Origin: Lachnospiraceae bacterium KGMB03038
GTDB lineage: Bacteria; Bacillota; Clostridia; Lachnospirales; Lachnospiraceae
Length of the DNA stretch: 64,000 nt
Reading direction: 5' to 3'
Assembly (NCBI GenBank): GCA_007361935.1
Contig: CP041667.1
Span: forward strand, 3,128,501 to 3,192,500
The position numbers and the translations under genes were made by a program. Below the pieces are notes generated by a model that had not been told where the DNA came from, did no database searches, and saw nothing but the letters and a program-made list of their open reading frames with translations. Below are positions 1 through 8,007 of this stretch, in pieces (the first letter of the stretch is position 1; every line of letters starts with the position of its first letter).

Positions 1-1
1 C

Positions 2-1024
2 TTCATCAGTGTGCTTTATCCGGCTTATGAATATGAGGAGACCACACTTTCTGCCGAAGCTTCGGGCGAGACTTTTGCCGCCAGGGGCCGCCGGGTTCTT
101 TCACCAGGATGGAAAGCAGTCTATGAGGACGGTTTTACTCTGGAAGAGGGGGACGAGGAAGACCTGGAAAATCACGGAAACGCGTTAAACCAAAAACTTC
201 CGGCTCTCAGTCAGGGGGACTGCCTCTCCATTGACCGGATTGCCATTACCACTGGAAAGACCAAGCCGCCGGCAAGATTTACAGAAGCCACCCTTTTATC
301 CGCCATGGAGAATCCAGTCAAATATATGGAATCCAAAGACGCCAAAGCCCGTAAGACTCTGGGGGAGACCGGCGGACTGGGAACAGTGGCCACCCGGGCG
401 GATATCATTGAAAAGTTGTTCCACTCCTTCCTGATCGAGAAGAAGGGACAGGAGATCCTGATCACTTCCAAGGGCAGACAGCTTCTTTCACTGGTCCCGG
501 AGGATTTAAAGAAACCGGAGCTTACCGCCGACTGGGAAATGCAGCTTGCCAGGATCGCCAAGGGCGAATACAAAGAGTCTGTATTTCTCCACGACATTGA
601 GGGCTATACCAGAGAATTGATCCAGGAGATCAAAACCTCTGACGGAACTTTCCGCCACGATAATCTGACCAACAGCAAATGCCCCCGCTGCGGCAAGCGT
701 ATGCTGGCCGTCAACGGCAAGAACGCCCGCCTGTTGGTATGCCAGGACCGGGAATGCGGCTACCGGGAGACGGTTGCCCGCCTGAGCAACGCCCGCTGCC
801 CCAACTGCCATAAGAAGATGGAATTGATCAAAAAAGGAGAAGAAGAGACCTTTGTATGTTCCTGCGGATACAAAGAAAAACTCTCCGCCTTTAAAAAGAG
901 GCGGGAGAAAGAAGGTGCCGGAGTCTCGAAAAAAGACGTTCAGAAGTATCTGAAGAACCAAAAAACAGAGTCGGTCGGCAATTCTTTTGCCGCCGCTCTG
1001 TCTAAGATCAATCTGGACGCTTAA
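2..1024 (+). CDS. topB: DNA topoisomerase III, C-terminal part (cut by window edge)
   Basis: Type IA topoisomerase, C-terminal 340 residues or so; the reading frame is open to the left edge, so the true start and the catalytic tyrosine lie outside. The visible part contains the end of the topoisomerase core (ETGGLGTVATRADIIEKL is the typical conserved stretch near residues 115-135) and two cysteine zinc-ribbon repeats near the end, CPRCGKRM...CQDRECGY and CPNCHKKM...CSCGYKE. Enzymes of this family relax or decatenate DNA by passing strands through a transient single-strand break. The short GTG at position 11 is internal and should not be used as a start. Its stop codon overlaps the 3' end of the convergent membrane-protein gene by 17 bp. 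Assignment to TopB rather than another type IA paralogue (for example one carried on a mobile element) is likely but not proven from the tail alone. Confidence 0.85.
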   Translation, partial: FISVLYPAYEYEETTLSAEASGETFAARGRRVLSPGWKAVYEDGFTLEEGDEEDLENHGNALNQKLPALSQGDCLSIDRIAITTGKTKPPARFTEATLLSAMENPVKYMESKDAKARKTLGETGGLGTVATRADIIEKLFHSFLIEKKGQEILITSKGRQLLSLVPEDLKKPELTADWEMQLARIAKGEYKESVFLHDIEGYTRELIQEIKTSDGTFRHDNLTNSKCPRCGKRMLAVNGKNARLLVCQDRECGYRETVARLSNARCPNCHKKMELIKKGEEETFVCSCGYKEKLSAFKKRREKEGAGVSKKDVQKYLKNQKTESVGNSFAAALSKINLDA

Positions 1025-2084
1025 AAATATCGATCGTCCCTGTATTATTCAAATGTTTCAGAAGAGATAAACCGATGGGGAAGCCAAAGAGTCCGACCAC
1101 TCCCGCAAGCTGGACACCGGCAAACATGCTGGCCAGCGTCACGACCGGATGGAGGCCCAGCTGGCTTCCTACAATTTTCGGCTCGATGATATTCCGGATG
1201 ATCGTAATCACAATGTACAGTATGAATAATTTGAGCGCCATTGTATAATCTCCAAGAAGCGCAGTGATCACCGCCCACGGGATCATGATGCCTCCCGTTC
1301 CCAAAACCGGTAGAATATCAAAGATCGCGATGCACAGCGCCAGGATCAGCGCCGGGTCTATGTCAAGAATCGTAAAGCCGATCAGCAGTTCTCCAAAGGT
1401 AATCGACATGATCAGCGCGTAAGAACGGATACAGACAAACAAGGTCCCCACAATATATTGTTTTACCTGCTGGAAAAGCTCCGTTCCTTTGGCATCTAAC
1501 TGACGCATGCAAAAATCCGTCAAACGGTCAAAGTCCATAGCGATAAAGAATGTGGAGATCACCATCAGGAGCAGTTTCAAAAACAGCATTGGAAGGGACG
1601 AGGCGAAACCGGAGATAAGCTCCATACTTCCCATGGATATTCTGGAAACCAGCTCTCCCAGCATCTGCATTAATTGATCCTGCAGATAATTGACAGCCTC
1701 TAAAAGTGTCGGGTCCATCCTCGTCACCGTCTGTTCCAGTTCCTGGAACAACTGGGTGACCACAGGCTGCACATAGAGACGCACCAGGGACGGCAGCTCA
1801 CCGATCAACTGCGTCACTCCGGAGAATGCCTTCACACTCGCCAAAGCCAGAAGCACGCCTACCGTTCCATAGAACACCAATACCAAAAGGACCGCCATCA
1901 GTTTCCTTGGGACTTTTGTTTTCCTTGCCAGAAACTTTGTCGGCCTCTGCAGGGCATAAGCAATCAAAAGGCCCAGCACAAAAGGTGCAAGCAAAGGGAG
2001 CAGAAATTTCACAAAAAGGAAAACCACTCCCAAAATAATCGCAAAGTATAAAAAATTAATAATAAATCTTCTTCGTTTTTCCAT
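1008..2084 (-). CDS. AI-2E family transporter (UPF0118 membrane protein)
   Basis: Polytopic membrane protein of about 358 residues with roughly seven to eight hydrophobic segments: one pair directly after the basic N-terminus MEKRRRF, another near residues 65-90, then a cluster through the C-terminal half. The late block GELLIGFTILDIDPALILAL followed by DILPVLGTGGIMIPW is the signature of the AI-2E/TqsA/YtvI family. Family members are implicated in autoinducer-2 export or Na+/H+ exchange; the substrate here cannot be read from sequence. I place the start at the ATG at 2084 because the hydrophobic protein begins there, although an in-frame extension upstream to 2201 is open. A perfect sigma-A promoter ends only about 10 bases before this ATG and no Shine-Dalgarno sequence is visible, so the transcript may be almost leaderless. 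Confidence 0.85.
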   Translation of the reverse strand: MEKRRRFIINFLYFAIILGVVFLFVKFLLPLLAPFVLGLLIAYALQRPTKFLARKTKVPRKLMAVLLVLVFYGTVGVLLALASVKAFSGVTQLIGELPSLVRLYVQPVVTQLFQELEQTVTRMDPTLLEAVNYLQDQLMQMLGELVSRISMGSMELISGFASSLPMLFLKLLLMVISTFFIAMDFDRLTDFCMRQLDAKGTELFQQVKQYIVGTLFVCIRSYALIMSITFGELLIGFTILDIDPALILALCIAIFDILPVLGTGGIMIPWAVITALLGDYTMALKLFILYIVITIIRNIIEPKIVGSQLGLHPVVTLASMFAGVQLAGVVGLFGFPIGLSLLKHLNNTGTIDIFKRPD

Positions 2085-2093
2085 ATCTATTCT

Positions 2094-2122
2094 ATTATAG
2101 GAAGAGAAAATTCCAGTGTCAA
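2094..2122 (-). promoter_or_regulatory. consensus sigma-A promoter of the AI-2E family gene
   Basis: Read on the minus strand, TTGACA (2122-2117) is followed after exactly 17 bases by TATAAT (2099-2094), a perfect match to both consensus hexamers. The predicted transcription start, about seven bases beyond the -10 box, lies only about 3 bases from the ATG at 2084. Confidence 0.75.
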
Positions 2123-2302
2123 TAAGGTTGACAGAAAATATACAGCTTTTTAACTTGAATATCGAGGCAAATCTCTTAAGTTTCCCGCTCGTCTCCTTCA
2201 TTGCTATTCTATTCGATCCATGTTACTTTAATACTAAACAAGCGGAGCCAAAATCATCATCTCCGCCATCAAAAATCAGGACCAAGAAAGGGGACATCTA
2301 TT

Positions 2303-2674
2303 ATGGAAAAAATCACAACAGATAAAATCGCGAAATCAAACGGACCGTATTCACAGGGATATACCCACAACGGGTTCTTCTTCTGCGCCGGACAGATCGG
2401 AGTCGAACCTTCCACCGGCGAGCTCCATGTACACACGATCGAGGAACAGACCGACCGGGCCTGCCGCAATGTAGGCATCATGCTGGAAGCGGCCGGAACA
2501 TCTTTCGAAAAAGTCATCAAAGCCAATTGCTTTATCGCAGATATGGACGATTTCGACGCATTCAACCAGGTCTACGCCCGCTACTTTGTGTCCAAACCAG
2601 CCAGGACCTGCGTGGCGGTCAAAACCCTTCCCAAACACGCGCTCTGTGAGATCGAAGTCATTGCGGCCGTTTAA
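2303..2674 (+). CDS. ridA: RidA family enamine/imine deaminase
   Basis: 123-residue RidA/YjgF/UK114 protein. This family forms trimers that hydrolyse reactive enamine/imine intermediates released by PLP enzymes such as threonine dehydratase. Diagnostic features are the N-terminal NGPYSQG, the strand FFFCAGQIGVEPSTGEL, the conserved arginine in PARTCVAVKTLP and the C-terminal CEIEVIAAV. The start is the ATG at 2303, preceded by AAGAAAGGGG at a good distance; the reading frame is open further upstream but lacks family similarity there. It stands alone between two minus-strand groups and is followed within four bases by copy 1 of the dispersed palindrome. Housekeeping function is well supported; no link to the neighbouring phosphonate-like locus is evident. 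Confidence 0.93.
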   Translation: MEKITTDKIAKSNGPYSQGYTHNGFFFCAGQIGVEPSTGELHVHTIEEQTDRACRNVGIMLEAAGTSFEKVIKANCFIADMDDFDAFNQVYARYFVSKPARTCVAVKTLPKHALCEIEVIAAV

Positions 2675-2677
2675 TTA

Positions 2678-2709
2678 GGGCCGGGGGATTTTTAAAAATC
2701 CCCCGGCCC
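2678..2709. repeat. dispersed GC-rich palindrome, copy 1
   Basis: Perfect 32 bp inverted repeat: left arm GGGCCGGGGGATTTTT followed directly by its reverse complement, centred on TTTTTAAAAA. It begins 3 bases after the ridA stop and is followed by GTCTAC, not a T-run, so it is not a textbook intrinsic terminator. Three further copies lie at 20187, 47997 and 49227. Confidence 0.95.
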
Positions 2710-2729
2710 CGTCTACAATTTGGACACAA

Positions 2730-3662
2730 TTAATTCAATTTGCTTTTAACTTCTTTCCCCGCCATTACAGCCTCGATATTCCTGCGGAAGAATTCATATC
2801 TTGTCTTATGGAATTTTAATCCATCCGGCATCCCGGCTGTATGAGGCGTCAGGATTACGTTTGGCAGTTTCCGCAGTTCGCTGTCCAAGGGCAGAGGTTC
2901 TTCCTCAAACACATCCAGGCAGGCGCCGCCGATCTGTCCTGTCTTCAGCGCTTCGATCAGATCCGGCTGGCAGATGATGCCGCCTCTGGCTGTATTGACC
3001 AGAAGAGCCGTATCTTTCATCTTCTTAAAACTCTCTTTCCGGAACATATGCCGGGTCTCGTCATTCAGATAGACATGCACCGTAATGATGTCGGACTCTC
3101 GGATAAGTTCTTCCAGCTTCACCGGGCGCACATACTCCGCGCACTCTTTTACGAATGGATCATATCCCAGCACGTGAATGCCCATTGCGCTGCAGTAGGC
3201 CGCCACTCTTTTCCCGATGGCGCCAAGACCGATGATACCAATGGTTTTCCCCCGCAGCTCCGCTCCGTTATAGTAGAGTTGTTTCTCGTCCTCTCCCTGC
3301 TTCATAAACGCGTCAAGGAAAGGCAGATTCTTGTAATACCCTAAGATCATGGCAAATGTGTGCTCTGCCACAGCGTCCGCGTTGACGCCGGCGGCGTTAG
3401 CCGCCTTGACCCCATGTCTGGTACAGGCTTCGATATCCACATTGTCATACCCTGCTCCGGTCTGCACCAGCTTCAGCTTGGACGCTTTCTCAAGCAGAGC
3501 CTCATTTACCTGGATATGCTCCGGGATCAGTACGTCCGCATCCGCCACGTGTTCCCCTTCCTCTCCCGGCTGTACCGCCGTGATCTCCCAGTCTTCCGGG
3601 AATACCTGCCGGATCCGGGAAACGGTATCTTCTGTATAATATCCTACGATCAGTATTTTCAT
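2730..3662 (-). CDS. D-isomer-specific 2-hydroxyacid dehydrogenase
   Basis: 310-residue NAD(P)-dependent dehydrogenase of the phosphoglycerate/glycerate dehydrogenase family. The Rossmann motif GIIGLGAIGKRV lies near residues 142-153. The catalytic triad can be read as the Arg in VNTARGGI, the Glu in DVFEEEPLP and the His in LTPHTAG. It is somewhat shorter than classical SerA (no ACT domain), which suggests a catabolic hydroxyacid/ketoacid interconversion rather than serine synthesis. It is the last gene of the SBP-phosphodiesterase-HAD-TIM barrel unit, starting 3 bases after the upstream stop, so it is probably co-transcribed and acts on a product of that pathway. Exact substrate unknown; glycerate, glyoxylate or a phosphono-hydroxyacid are possible. 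Confidence 0.88.
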   Translation of the reverse strand: MKILIVGYYTEDTVSRIRQVFPEDWEITAVQPGEEGEHVADADVLIPEHIQVNEALLEKASKLKLVQTGAGYDNVDIEACTRHGVKAANAAGVNADAVAEHTFAMILGYYKNLPFLDAFMKQGEDEKQLYYNGAELRGKTIGIIGLGAIGKRVAAYCSAMGIHVLGYDPFVKECAEYVRPVKLEELIRESDIITVHVYLNDETRHMFRKESFKKMKDTALLVNTARGGIICQPDLIEALKTGQIGGACLDVFEEEPLPLDSELRKLPNVILTPHTAGMPDGLKFHKTRYEFFRRNIEAVMAGKEVKSKLN

Positions 3663-3665
3663 CTT

Positions 3666-4622
3666 CTATTCTTGCTCCTTCCAGGTCATTTTCTCCCAGG
3701 CCTCAAAAAATACCCGTTTGATGTTGGCGATCACCAGTTCCTCCGGCTCATCGCCAAAGGGACCGACTTCAAAGGAAACCAATGGTTTCCTGGTAGCCCC
3801 AGGTCTGGAAAAGAATCCGGTCTTCCCAAGGGTGGTCAAAAATCTTGCCAGTTCTTCTGCGTCCACCTCAGAATCCGGCACCCCAAAGGGCAGGTGTTTA
3901 TCTCCAAAGTATGGTTTCTCCATGTCTTTCACATAAGAATTGCCAATGTGGACATGGCTCAGATAGTCCTTTGCCTGCCACAGCGCTTTGTGAGAATCCT
4001 CCCGCATCACCGGGAAATGGCTCTGGTCCAGCAGGATTCCTACATTTTCATATTTTTCTTTCACTCTTCTTACAATGGCCACGGCTTCATTGGTAGGGCC
4101 AAGGAGATAATGACGGTCAAAGTACCGGTCTCCCGTCTCTACAGAAACTACCAGAGTATACTCCTGATCCGCGGCGGCCTGCCGGGCGTACTCGCAAAGC
4201 TCCATAAGCGAGCGCTCAAAGGCCTCCAGCATAGCGTCCTTTTCTTCTTCCGTGGTGTATTTTCCTGTCACCACATGCATGATCCGGGCATTCTCCTGAT
4301 AACACTGGTCGATCAGCCGTTTCCCGGATTCCACAGAAGCCTTGCGCTTCTCTTCATCCAGGCTGCTCAGGTCCATTCCAAGACGCCTTACCGCGTCCCC
4401 TCCATTGAATACAACCTGAGCGCCTGCCAGACGGGCATACTCTCTCGTCATTTCGACGATCTCATCCTCCGGTGTATAGGAGACTTCCACCACTGTGAAG
4501 AAGGGGTCCGCAAGAATCGTCATCAGTCCCTCAAAAAACCGATCCTTATCATCTGCGATCCCAGAGAATAATTTGGGAAGTACGATGCCCACATCAATGT
4601 ATGATTCCCAGCTTTTCTGCAT
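3666..4622 (-). CDS. sugar phosphate isomerase/epimerase-like TIM barrel protein
   Basis: 318 residues with the fold of xylose isomerase-like TIM barrels (AP endonuclease 2 superfamily). Likely metal ligands are the Glu in VVSVETGDR, the Asp and His of LLDQSHFP, the His in SHVHIGNS and the Glu in SFEVGPFG, which is the usual E-D-H-H-E layout of this superfamily. Members isomerise or epimerise sugars and sugar acids, or dehydrate inosose-type compounds. It sits between a phosphonatase-like HAD gene and a hydroxyacid dehydrogenase in one minus-strand unit, with 28 bp and 3 bp gaps, so it should act on the same unknown substrate. A GGAGG-like site precedes the ATG. Specific reaction not recognisable. 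Confidence 0.82.
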   Translation of the reverse strand: MQKSWESYIDVGIVLPKLFSGIADDKDRFFEGLMTILADPFFTVVEVSYTPEDEIVEMTREYARLAGAQVVFNGGDAVRRLGMDLSSLDEEKRKASVESGKRLIDQCYQENARIMHVVTGKYTTEEEKDAMLEAFERSLMELCEYARQAAADQEYTLVVSVETGDRYFDRHYLLGPTNEAVAIVRRVKEKYENVGILLDQSHFPVMREDSHKALWQAKDYLSHVHIGNSYVKDMEKPYFGDKHLPFGVPDSEVDAEELARFLTTLGKTGFFSRPGATRKPLVSFEVGPFGDEPEELVIANIKRVFFEAWEKMTWKEQE

Positions 4623-4650
4623 GGTCTTATTTCCTCCTTAAACGGTCGTT

Positions 4651-5385
4651 TTATACGATATACCCTTCTTCGATAAGAGCCGGCAGATCCCGGACGCTCT
4701 CGATCACATGAGTATGCCAGTATTTTCCCCAGGCGCTGATCGGGGTAGAGCCGGATGTCACGCCAATGACCGCGCGGCAGCCTGCGTTATAGCCTTCCAG
4801 CATATCCGCGGGAGTGTCTCCGATCTTGATGACGCTTCTCACGTTCTGGATATTCAGCTCCTGCATCGCGTGATACAGCATGAAGGGAGCCGGGCGTCCT
4901 TTTCCTTCCGGAACCATATCTAAGTCCACCGCGCAGTCAACCAGACCGTCTCTTACCCATCCCAGGCAGTCGAAGATCGCCTGATTGACATCGGAATGAA
5001 AACCTGTATCTGTAGCAACTTTAATACCATTTTTATGGCACCATTCAAATACTTTTGAAGATCCCTCGATTTCCTGACAGTCATGCCGGTAGTAGTCGAT
5101 CATGATCTCTACATAACAGTCATAGATCTTCTTTGCCAGCTCATAGGTATCTTCAAAAATGTCTTCCTCAAATCCTCGGAAATCCATGATCCTTCCCTGG
5201 CTCTTCGCGATCAGGAACTGATACAGGTGGATCTTGTTGGTTCCCATCAGATTGGCGATCTCGTCCGGTGTCGCCTTAAGATCATATTGTACCGCCGCTT
5301 TATACAAGCAGTCCCTGACTGCGTTATCGTCCTTTACTGTTGTTCCTGCCAGGTCAAATACTGCCAGTTTGATCTGTTGATTCAT
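4651..5385 (-). CDS. phosphonatase-like HAD hydrolase
   Basis: 244-residue HAD-superfamily enzyme. The first motif is DLAGTT: nucleophilic Asp11 is followed two residues later by Ala13 where phosphatases carry a second Asp. That substitution is the mark of phosphonoacetaldehyde hydrolase (PhnX). A Lys follows MGTN at residue 51, close to the position of the Schiff-base lysine (Lys53) of PhnX. Later HAD motifs are TDTGFHSD and IGDTPADMLEG. This supports C-P bond hydrolysis by imine formation with an aldehyde or ketone phosphonate, but overall it matches the PhnX-like subgroup rather than bona fide PhnX, so the substrate may differ. The ATG overlaps the upstream phosphodiesterase stop (ATGA), implying translational coupling. 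Confidence 0.8.
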   Translation of the reverse strand: MNQQIKLAVFDLAGTTVKDDNAVRDCLYKAAVQYDLKATPDEIANLMGTNKIHLYQFLIAKSQGRIMDFRGFEEDIFEDTYELAKKIYDCYVEIMIDYYRHDCQEIEGSSKVFEWCHKNGIKVATDTGFHSDVNQAIFDCLGWVRDGLVDCAVDLDMVPEGKGRPAPFMLYHAMQELNIQNVRSVIKIGDTPADMLEGYNAGCRAVIGVTSGSTPISAWGKYWHTHVIESVRDLPALIEEGYIV

Positions 5386-6521
5386 ACGTTTGTCCTTCCT
5401 TCCATTACTAAAGTTCTTATCATCGCCGGGATATCTGTGATCTTTCGTTTCCCGCCGTCTAATGAAAGCCGCTTCCCCGGATCGTAGGCCAGGAAAAAGC
5501 CGTTCATTTCTCTTACATGCTCCGGATCATACCCATGGAGCCCTTTCATATCATGGTACTTTTCTTCCGCGCGCTCCATAATGTCCTCAGAGCAGGAGCC
5601 AGCCGCCATCTCCAGGATAGCCCTGGGGCGCTGTAAGCTTCCCTTTTTATTTTCCTCAGCATCCAGGCTTTCTTTGTCAAGCCAATGGATCTTCTCGATC
5701 TTTCCGCTCTTTTCCAGACAAGCTGCCACAGCCTTATTTCTTTCTTCCGGAAGCTGGCTGAAAAACTGCATGCAGCCGCTGCCGTCGCTTAGGAAATGGA
5801 TCTTGCCCTCATCGATCTCCGTCTCATATCCGTGATCTCTCGCGTAGATATTGGGGAAGAAATTTTCCTTCTTATCCAGCATTCCATGGTCTGAGAAAAA
5901 GATCAGCTTCTCAATGCCGCAGGTCTTGGCCGTCCGGATCAGCTCTTCTACATAGGCGATCATGTGATCGCAGGCTTGGGCGGTCCGCTCATTTTCTACA
6001 CCATAAATATGGGCCGCTCCATCATACTCTTCAAAATGGGCCGCGATAAAATCCTTATCTCCCTGCTCCATCTCCTGCTTTAACAATTCCAGAGCCCGCA
6101 TATCTTTCTCATACGCGGCTTGGACGCCGGAAGCCTCTTCGTGGGTCGTCAGGTCTTCACTGTGATTTACTCCCGGAAGCCCGTCTCCCAAAGGCCAGTT
6201 GATACTTCCGCATTTTAATCCTTCCGCGTCAAATTCATGGACGATCGTATCTTCCGGCATGATCCGCTTTGCCTCTTCTACTGTAGGATGATAAAGAGAT
6301 ACCTGCTGGAATCCCGGTCCCTCCATTACCAGATTCTCCATGATCCCGTGTTCTTCTGGAGTTTTTCCGGTCAATATACTCACATGTGCAGGAACTGTGA
6401 TGGACGGATATACCGTCCAAAGCTCCTGCACATGGATGTCAGAACCGTGATATTTCCAGGCATTCTCAAAAACCTTTGCCGGCATCCCGTCCAGGGATAC
6501 CAATATCACTTGATTTTTCAT
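5382..6521 (-). CDS. alkaline phosphatase superfamily phosphodiesterase/phosphonate hydrolase
   Basis: 379 residues, nucleotide pyrophosphatase/phosphodiesterase (NPP) family, which also includes phosphonoacetate hydrolase PhnA. Two-metal ligands are visible: Asp11 in VSLDGMP, nucleophile Thr42 in PSITVPAH, the EYDGAAHIYG Asp/His pair, FFSDHGM, and the late His in LHGYDPEH. No signal peptide, so it acts in the cytoplasm. The Asn that normally follows the nucleophile by three residues (TxPN in NPP) is Ala here, which may shift substrate range. Its start lies 3 bases after the transporter lipoprotein stop and its end overlaps the HAD gene. It probably cleaves an ester or C-P bond of the compound imported by the upstream ABC system. 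Confidence 0.82.
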   Translation of the reverse strand: MKNQVILVSLDGMPAKVFENAWKYHGSDIHVQELWTVYPSITVPAHVSILTGKTPEEHGIMENLVMEGPGFQQVSLYHPTVEEAKRIMPEDTIVHEFDAEGLKCGSINWPLGDGLPGVNHSEDLTTHEEASGVQAAYEKDMRALELLKQEMEQGDKDFIAAHFEEYDGAAHIYGVENERTAQACDHMIAYVEELIRTAKTCGIEKLIFFSDHGMLDKKENFFPNIYARDHGYETEIDEGKIHFLSDGSGCMQFFSQLPEERNKAVAACLEKSGKIEKIHWLDKESLDAEENKKGSLQRPRAILEMAAGSCSEDIMERAEEKYHDMKGLHGYDPEHVREMNGFFLAYDPGKRLSLDGGKRKITDIPAMIRTLVMEGRTNV

Positions 6522-6524
6522 AGA

Positions 6525-7841
6525 CTAATTCCCATTCACTTCATCAAGAGCCGCCTGGGCTGTCGCCTGGGCCTCATCCAACGCTTCCTGAGCCGGTACG
6601 TTTTCAATCTCTACCTGGTCGCAGGCAACAGAGAGCGCGTCATAGATCTTTCCGCCTGTTGGGTCTTCCGGCAGGATAGAAGCGTGTGTGGACTGCTGGA
6701 ACGGTACCAGCGCCTGTGGATTCTCTTCGGTATATGCCTTAAACTCTTCTACATCCTGAGTAGAAAGACGAACTGCTACATAGCCGGTCTCCATGGACCA
6801 TTTTGCCTGGTTCTCCGGTGTGGTCATAAATTTCATAAATTCATAGACACCCTGTTTCTCTTCATCGGTAGAACCTTCCAGCATAACGTTCTGGAGAACT
6901 TCCGCGGTCGGATAAGAAGGATTCTCGCCCCAGCCCGGCTGCTCAAGCGCCGCTACAACACTAAAGTCAAGGTCTGCCTGGTCTCCGGAAGAACCGGTAT
7001 AGCCGCCTGCCTTATCCTGCAGAACATCATCAATGGTATTGTACCAGTACTCCCAACCCTGTCCGCCGGAATGGATCTTCATAATTCCGTCGTCGTGGAT
7101 CCACTGACGGAAGCTTTCCCATACTTCTACCCACTCCTCAGAGTTGATCATAACTTCTGTTCCATCTTCATTAAGAAGGGTTCCTCCGTTGCTGAACACC
7201 GCGTCTACCAGATTTTTATATCCCCACATCGGCTCCCAGCCTACCATGCTTCCGCCTGTAGTCTCTGTGATCTTCTGGGCTGCCGCTTCCAGATCCTGCC
7301 AGGTCTTGATAGTCGTTGGATCAATTCCAGCTTCTTCAAACGCGGCAATATTATAATAAAGTACCTGAGTTGTTCCATATGCCGGGAAGGCGAACAATTT
7401 GCCCTCTTCATCGATACCCTGGTCATAGAACACATCCATATAATCTTCTCTGTCAAACTCTTCGTCTGCTTCCACATAAGGATTGATGTCCGCGATCAGA
7501 TCCTTGTCCGACAGATTTCTCGCCTTATCCACATCGATCAGAGCTACGTCCGGCGCATTGTCGCCGGCGATTCCTGCCTGCAGTTTTTCATAAGTCTCTG
7601 TATAATCTGCCTGTGTAGATCCTACGATCTCATATTCATCCTGAGAAGCGTTAAACTCTTCGATCATATCAGTCAGTACGTTGACGGCTGTCTTTCCGCC
7701 TGAGTACCAGTATTCAATCTGGATCTTACCATCCTCTGTGGTGGTTGTCTCACCGGAATTATCGGATCCGCCGCAGCCTGCCAGCATTGACATAGCCATG
7801 ATTCCGATCAGTCCACAGGAAATCAGTCTTTTAAATTTCAT
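6525..7841 (-). CDS. ABC transporter substrate-binding lipoprotein (CUT1/UgpB-MalE type)
   Basis: 438-residue extracytoplasmic solute-binding protein. The N-terminus MKFKRLISCG... carries a short hydrophobic stretch and the lipobox LAGC, after which comes a Gly/Ser/Thr linker, so it is a membrane-anchored lipoprotein. The body is a type 1 (MalE-like) binding protein with the typical C-terminal FMKFMTTPENQAKWS. The start is the ATG at 7841 with AAAGGAG ten bases upstream; nine extra upstream codons are open but unlikely. It heads the transcription unit that continues into the phosphodiesterase, HAD, TIM barrel and dehydrogenase genes. The permeases and ATPase are encoded upstream. Ligand not identifiable; the context suggests an organophosphonate or phosphoester. 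Confidence 0.9.
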   Translation of the reverse strand: MKFKRLISCGLIGIMAMSMLAGCGGSDNSGETTTTEDGKIQIEYWYSGGKTAVNVLTDMIEEFNASQDEYEIVGSTQADYTETYEKLQAGIAGDNAPDVALIDVDKARNLSDKDLIADINPYVEADEEFDREDYMDVFYDQGIDEEGKLFAFPAYGTTQVLYYNIAAFEEAGIDPTTIKTWQDLEAAAQKITETTGGSMVGWEPMWGYKNLVDAVFSNGGTLLNEDGTEVMINSEEWVEVWESFRQWIHDDGIMKIHSGGQGWEYWYNTIDDVLQDKAGGYTGSSGDQADLDFSVVAALEQPGWGENPSYPTAEVLQNVMLEGSTDEEKQGVYEFMKFMTTPENQAKWSMETGYVAVRLSTQDVEEFKAYTEENPQALVPFQQSTHASILPEDPTGGKIYDALSVACDQVEIENVPAQEALDEAQATAQAALDEVNGN

Positions 7842-7938
7842 AACTTTTAAACTCCTTTCACATATCACTTGTGTTTTTTCTTTTCTATGTCTCGCTTTCG
7901 TGTTCCATCTTACATGGGACTCATTAAATCATCTTCAA

Positions 7939-7962
7939 GCCTCTTTAAAAACTTTGTAAAAG
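7939..7962 (-). promoter_or_regulatory. operator-like motif, copy A (upstream of the binding-protein gene)
   Basis: Plus strand GCCTCTTTAAAAACTTTG then TAAAAG. Read on the minus strand the core is CTTTTACAAAGTTTTTAAAG, an imperfect palindrome. Close relatives occur upstream of the RpiR regulator (8911-8936) and of the first permease (12013-12034). Copies A and B align without gaps from TTTACAAA to TTGAA, a 27-base block. Probable binding site of the locus RpiR regulator. Confidence 0.55.
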
Positions 7963-7984
7963 GAGGAATGTAAAGTTTTTCTTT

Positions 7985-7997
7985 GGAGCGTTGCTCC
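7985..7997. repeat. short inverted repeat GGAGCGTTGCTCC, copy 1
   Basis: Thirteen-base hairpin element (5 bp stem GGAGC/GCTCC, loop GTT) found twice in this locus, here 22 bases from operator-like copy A and again at 12062-12074 beside copy B. No T-run follows on the minus strand. Confidence 0.6.
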
Positions 7998-8007
7998 GCT
8001 TTCCTTT

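Noticed and set aside
2678..2709. Palindrome copy 1 as an ordinary ridA terminator
   Set aside because: It lacks the T-run after the stem and three near-identical copies occur in other contexts, including a gene leader, so a simple terminator label does not fit; termination may still be one effect.
3360..4571. Long plus-strand open frame of about 400 codons opposite the dehydrogenase and TIM-barrel genes
   Set aside because: Antisense to two clearly recognisable enzymes; the translation is rich in Cys, His, Phe and Arg without any domain, typical of a shadow frame.
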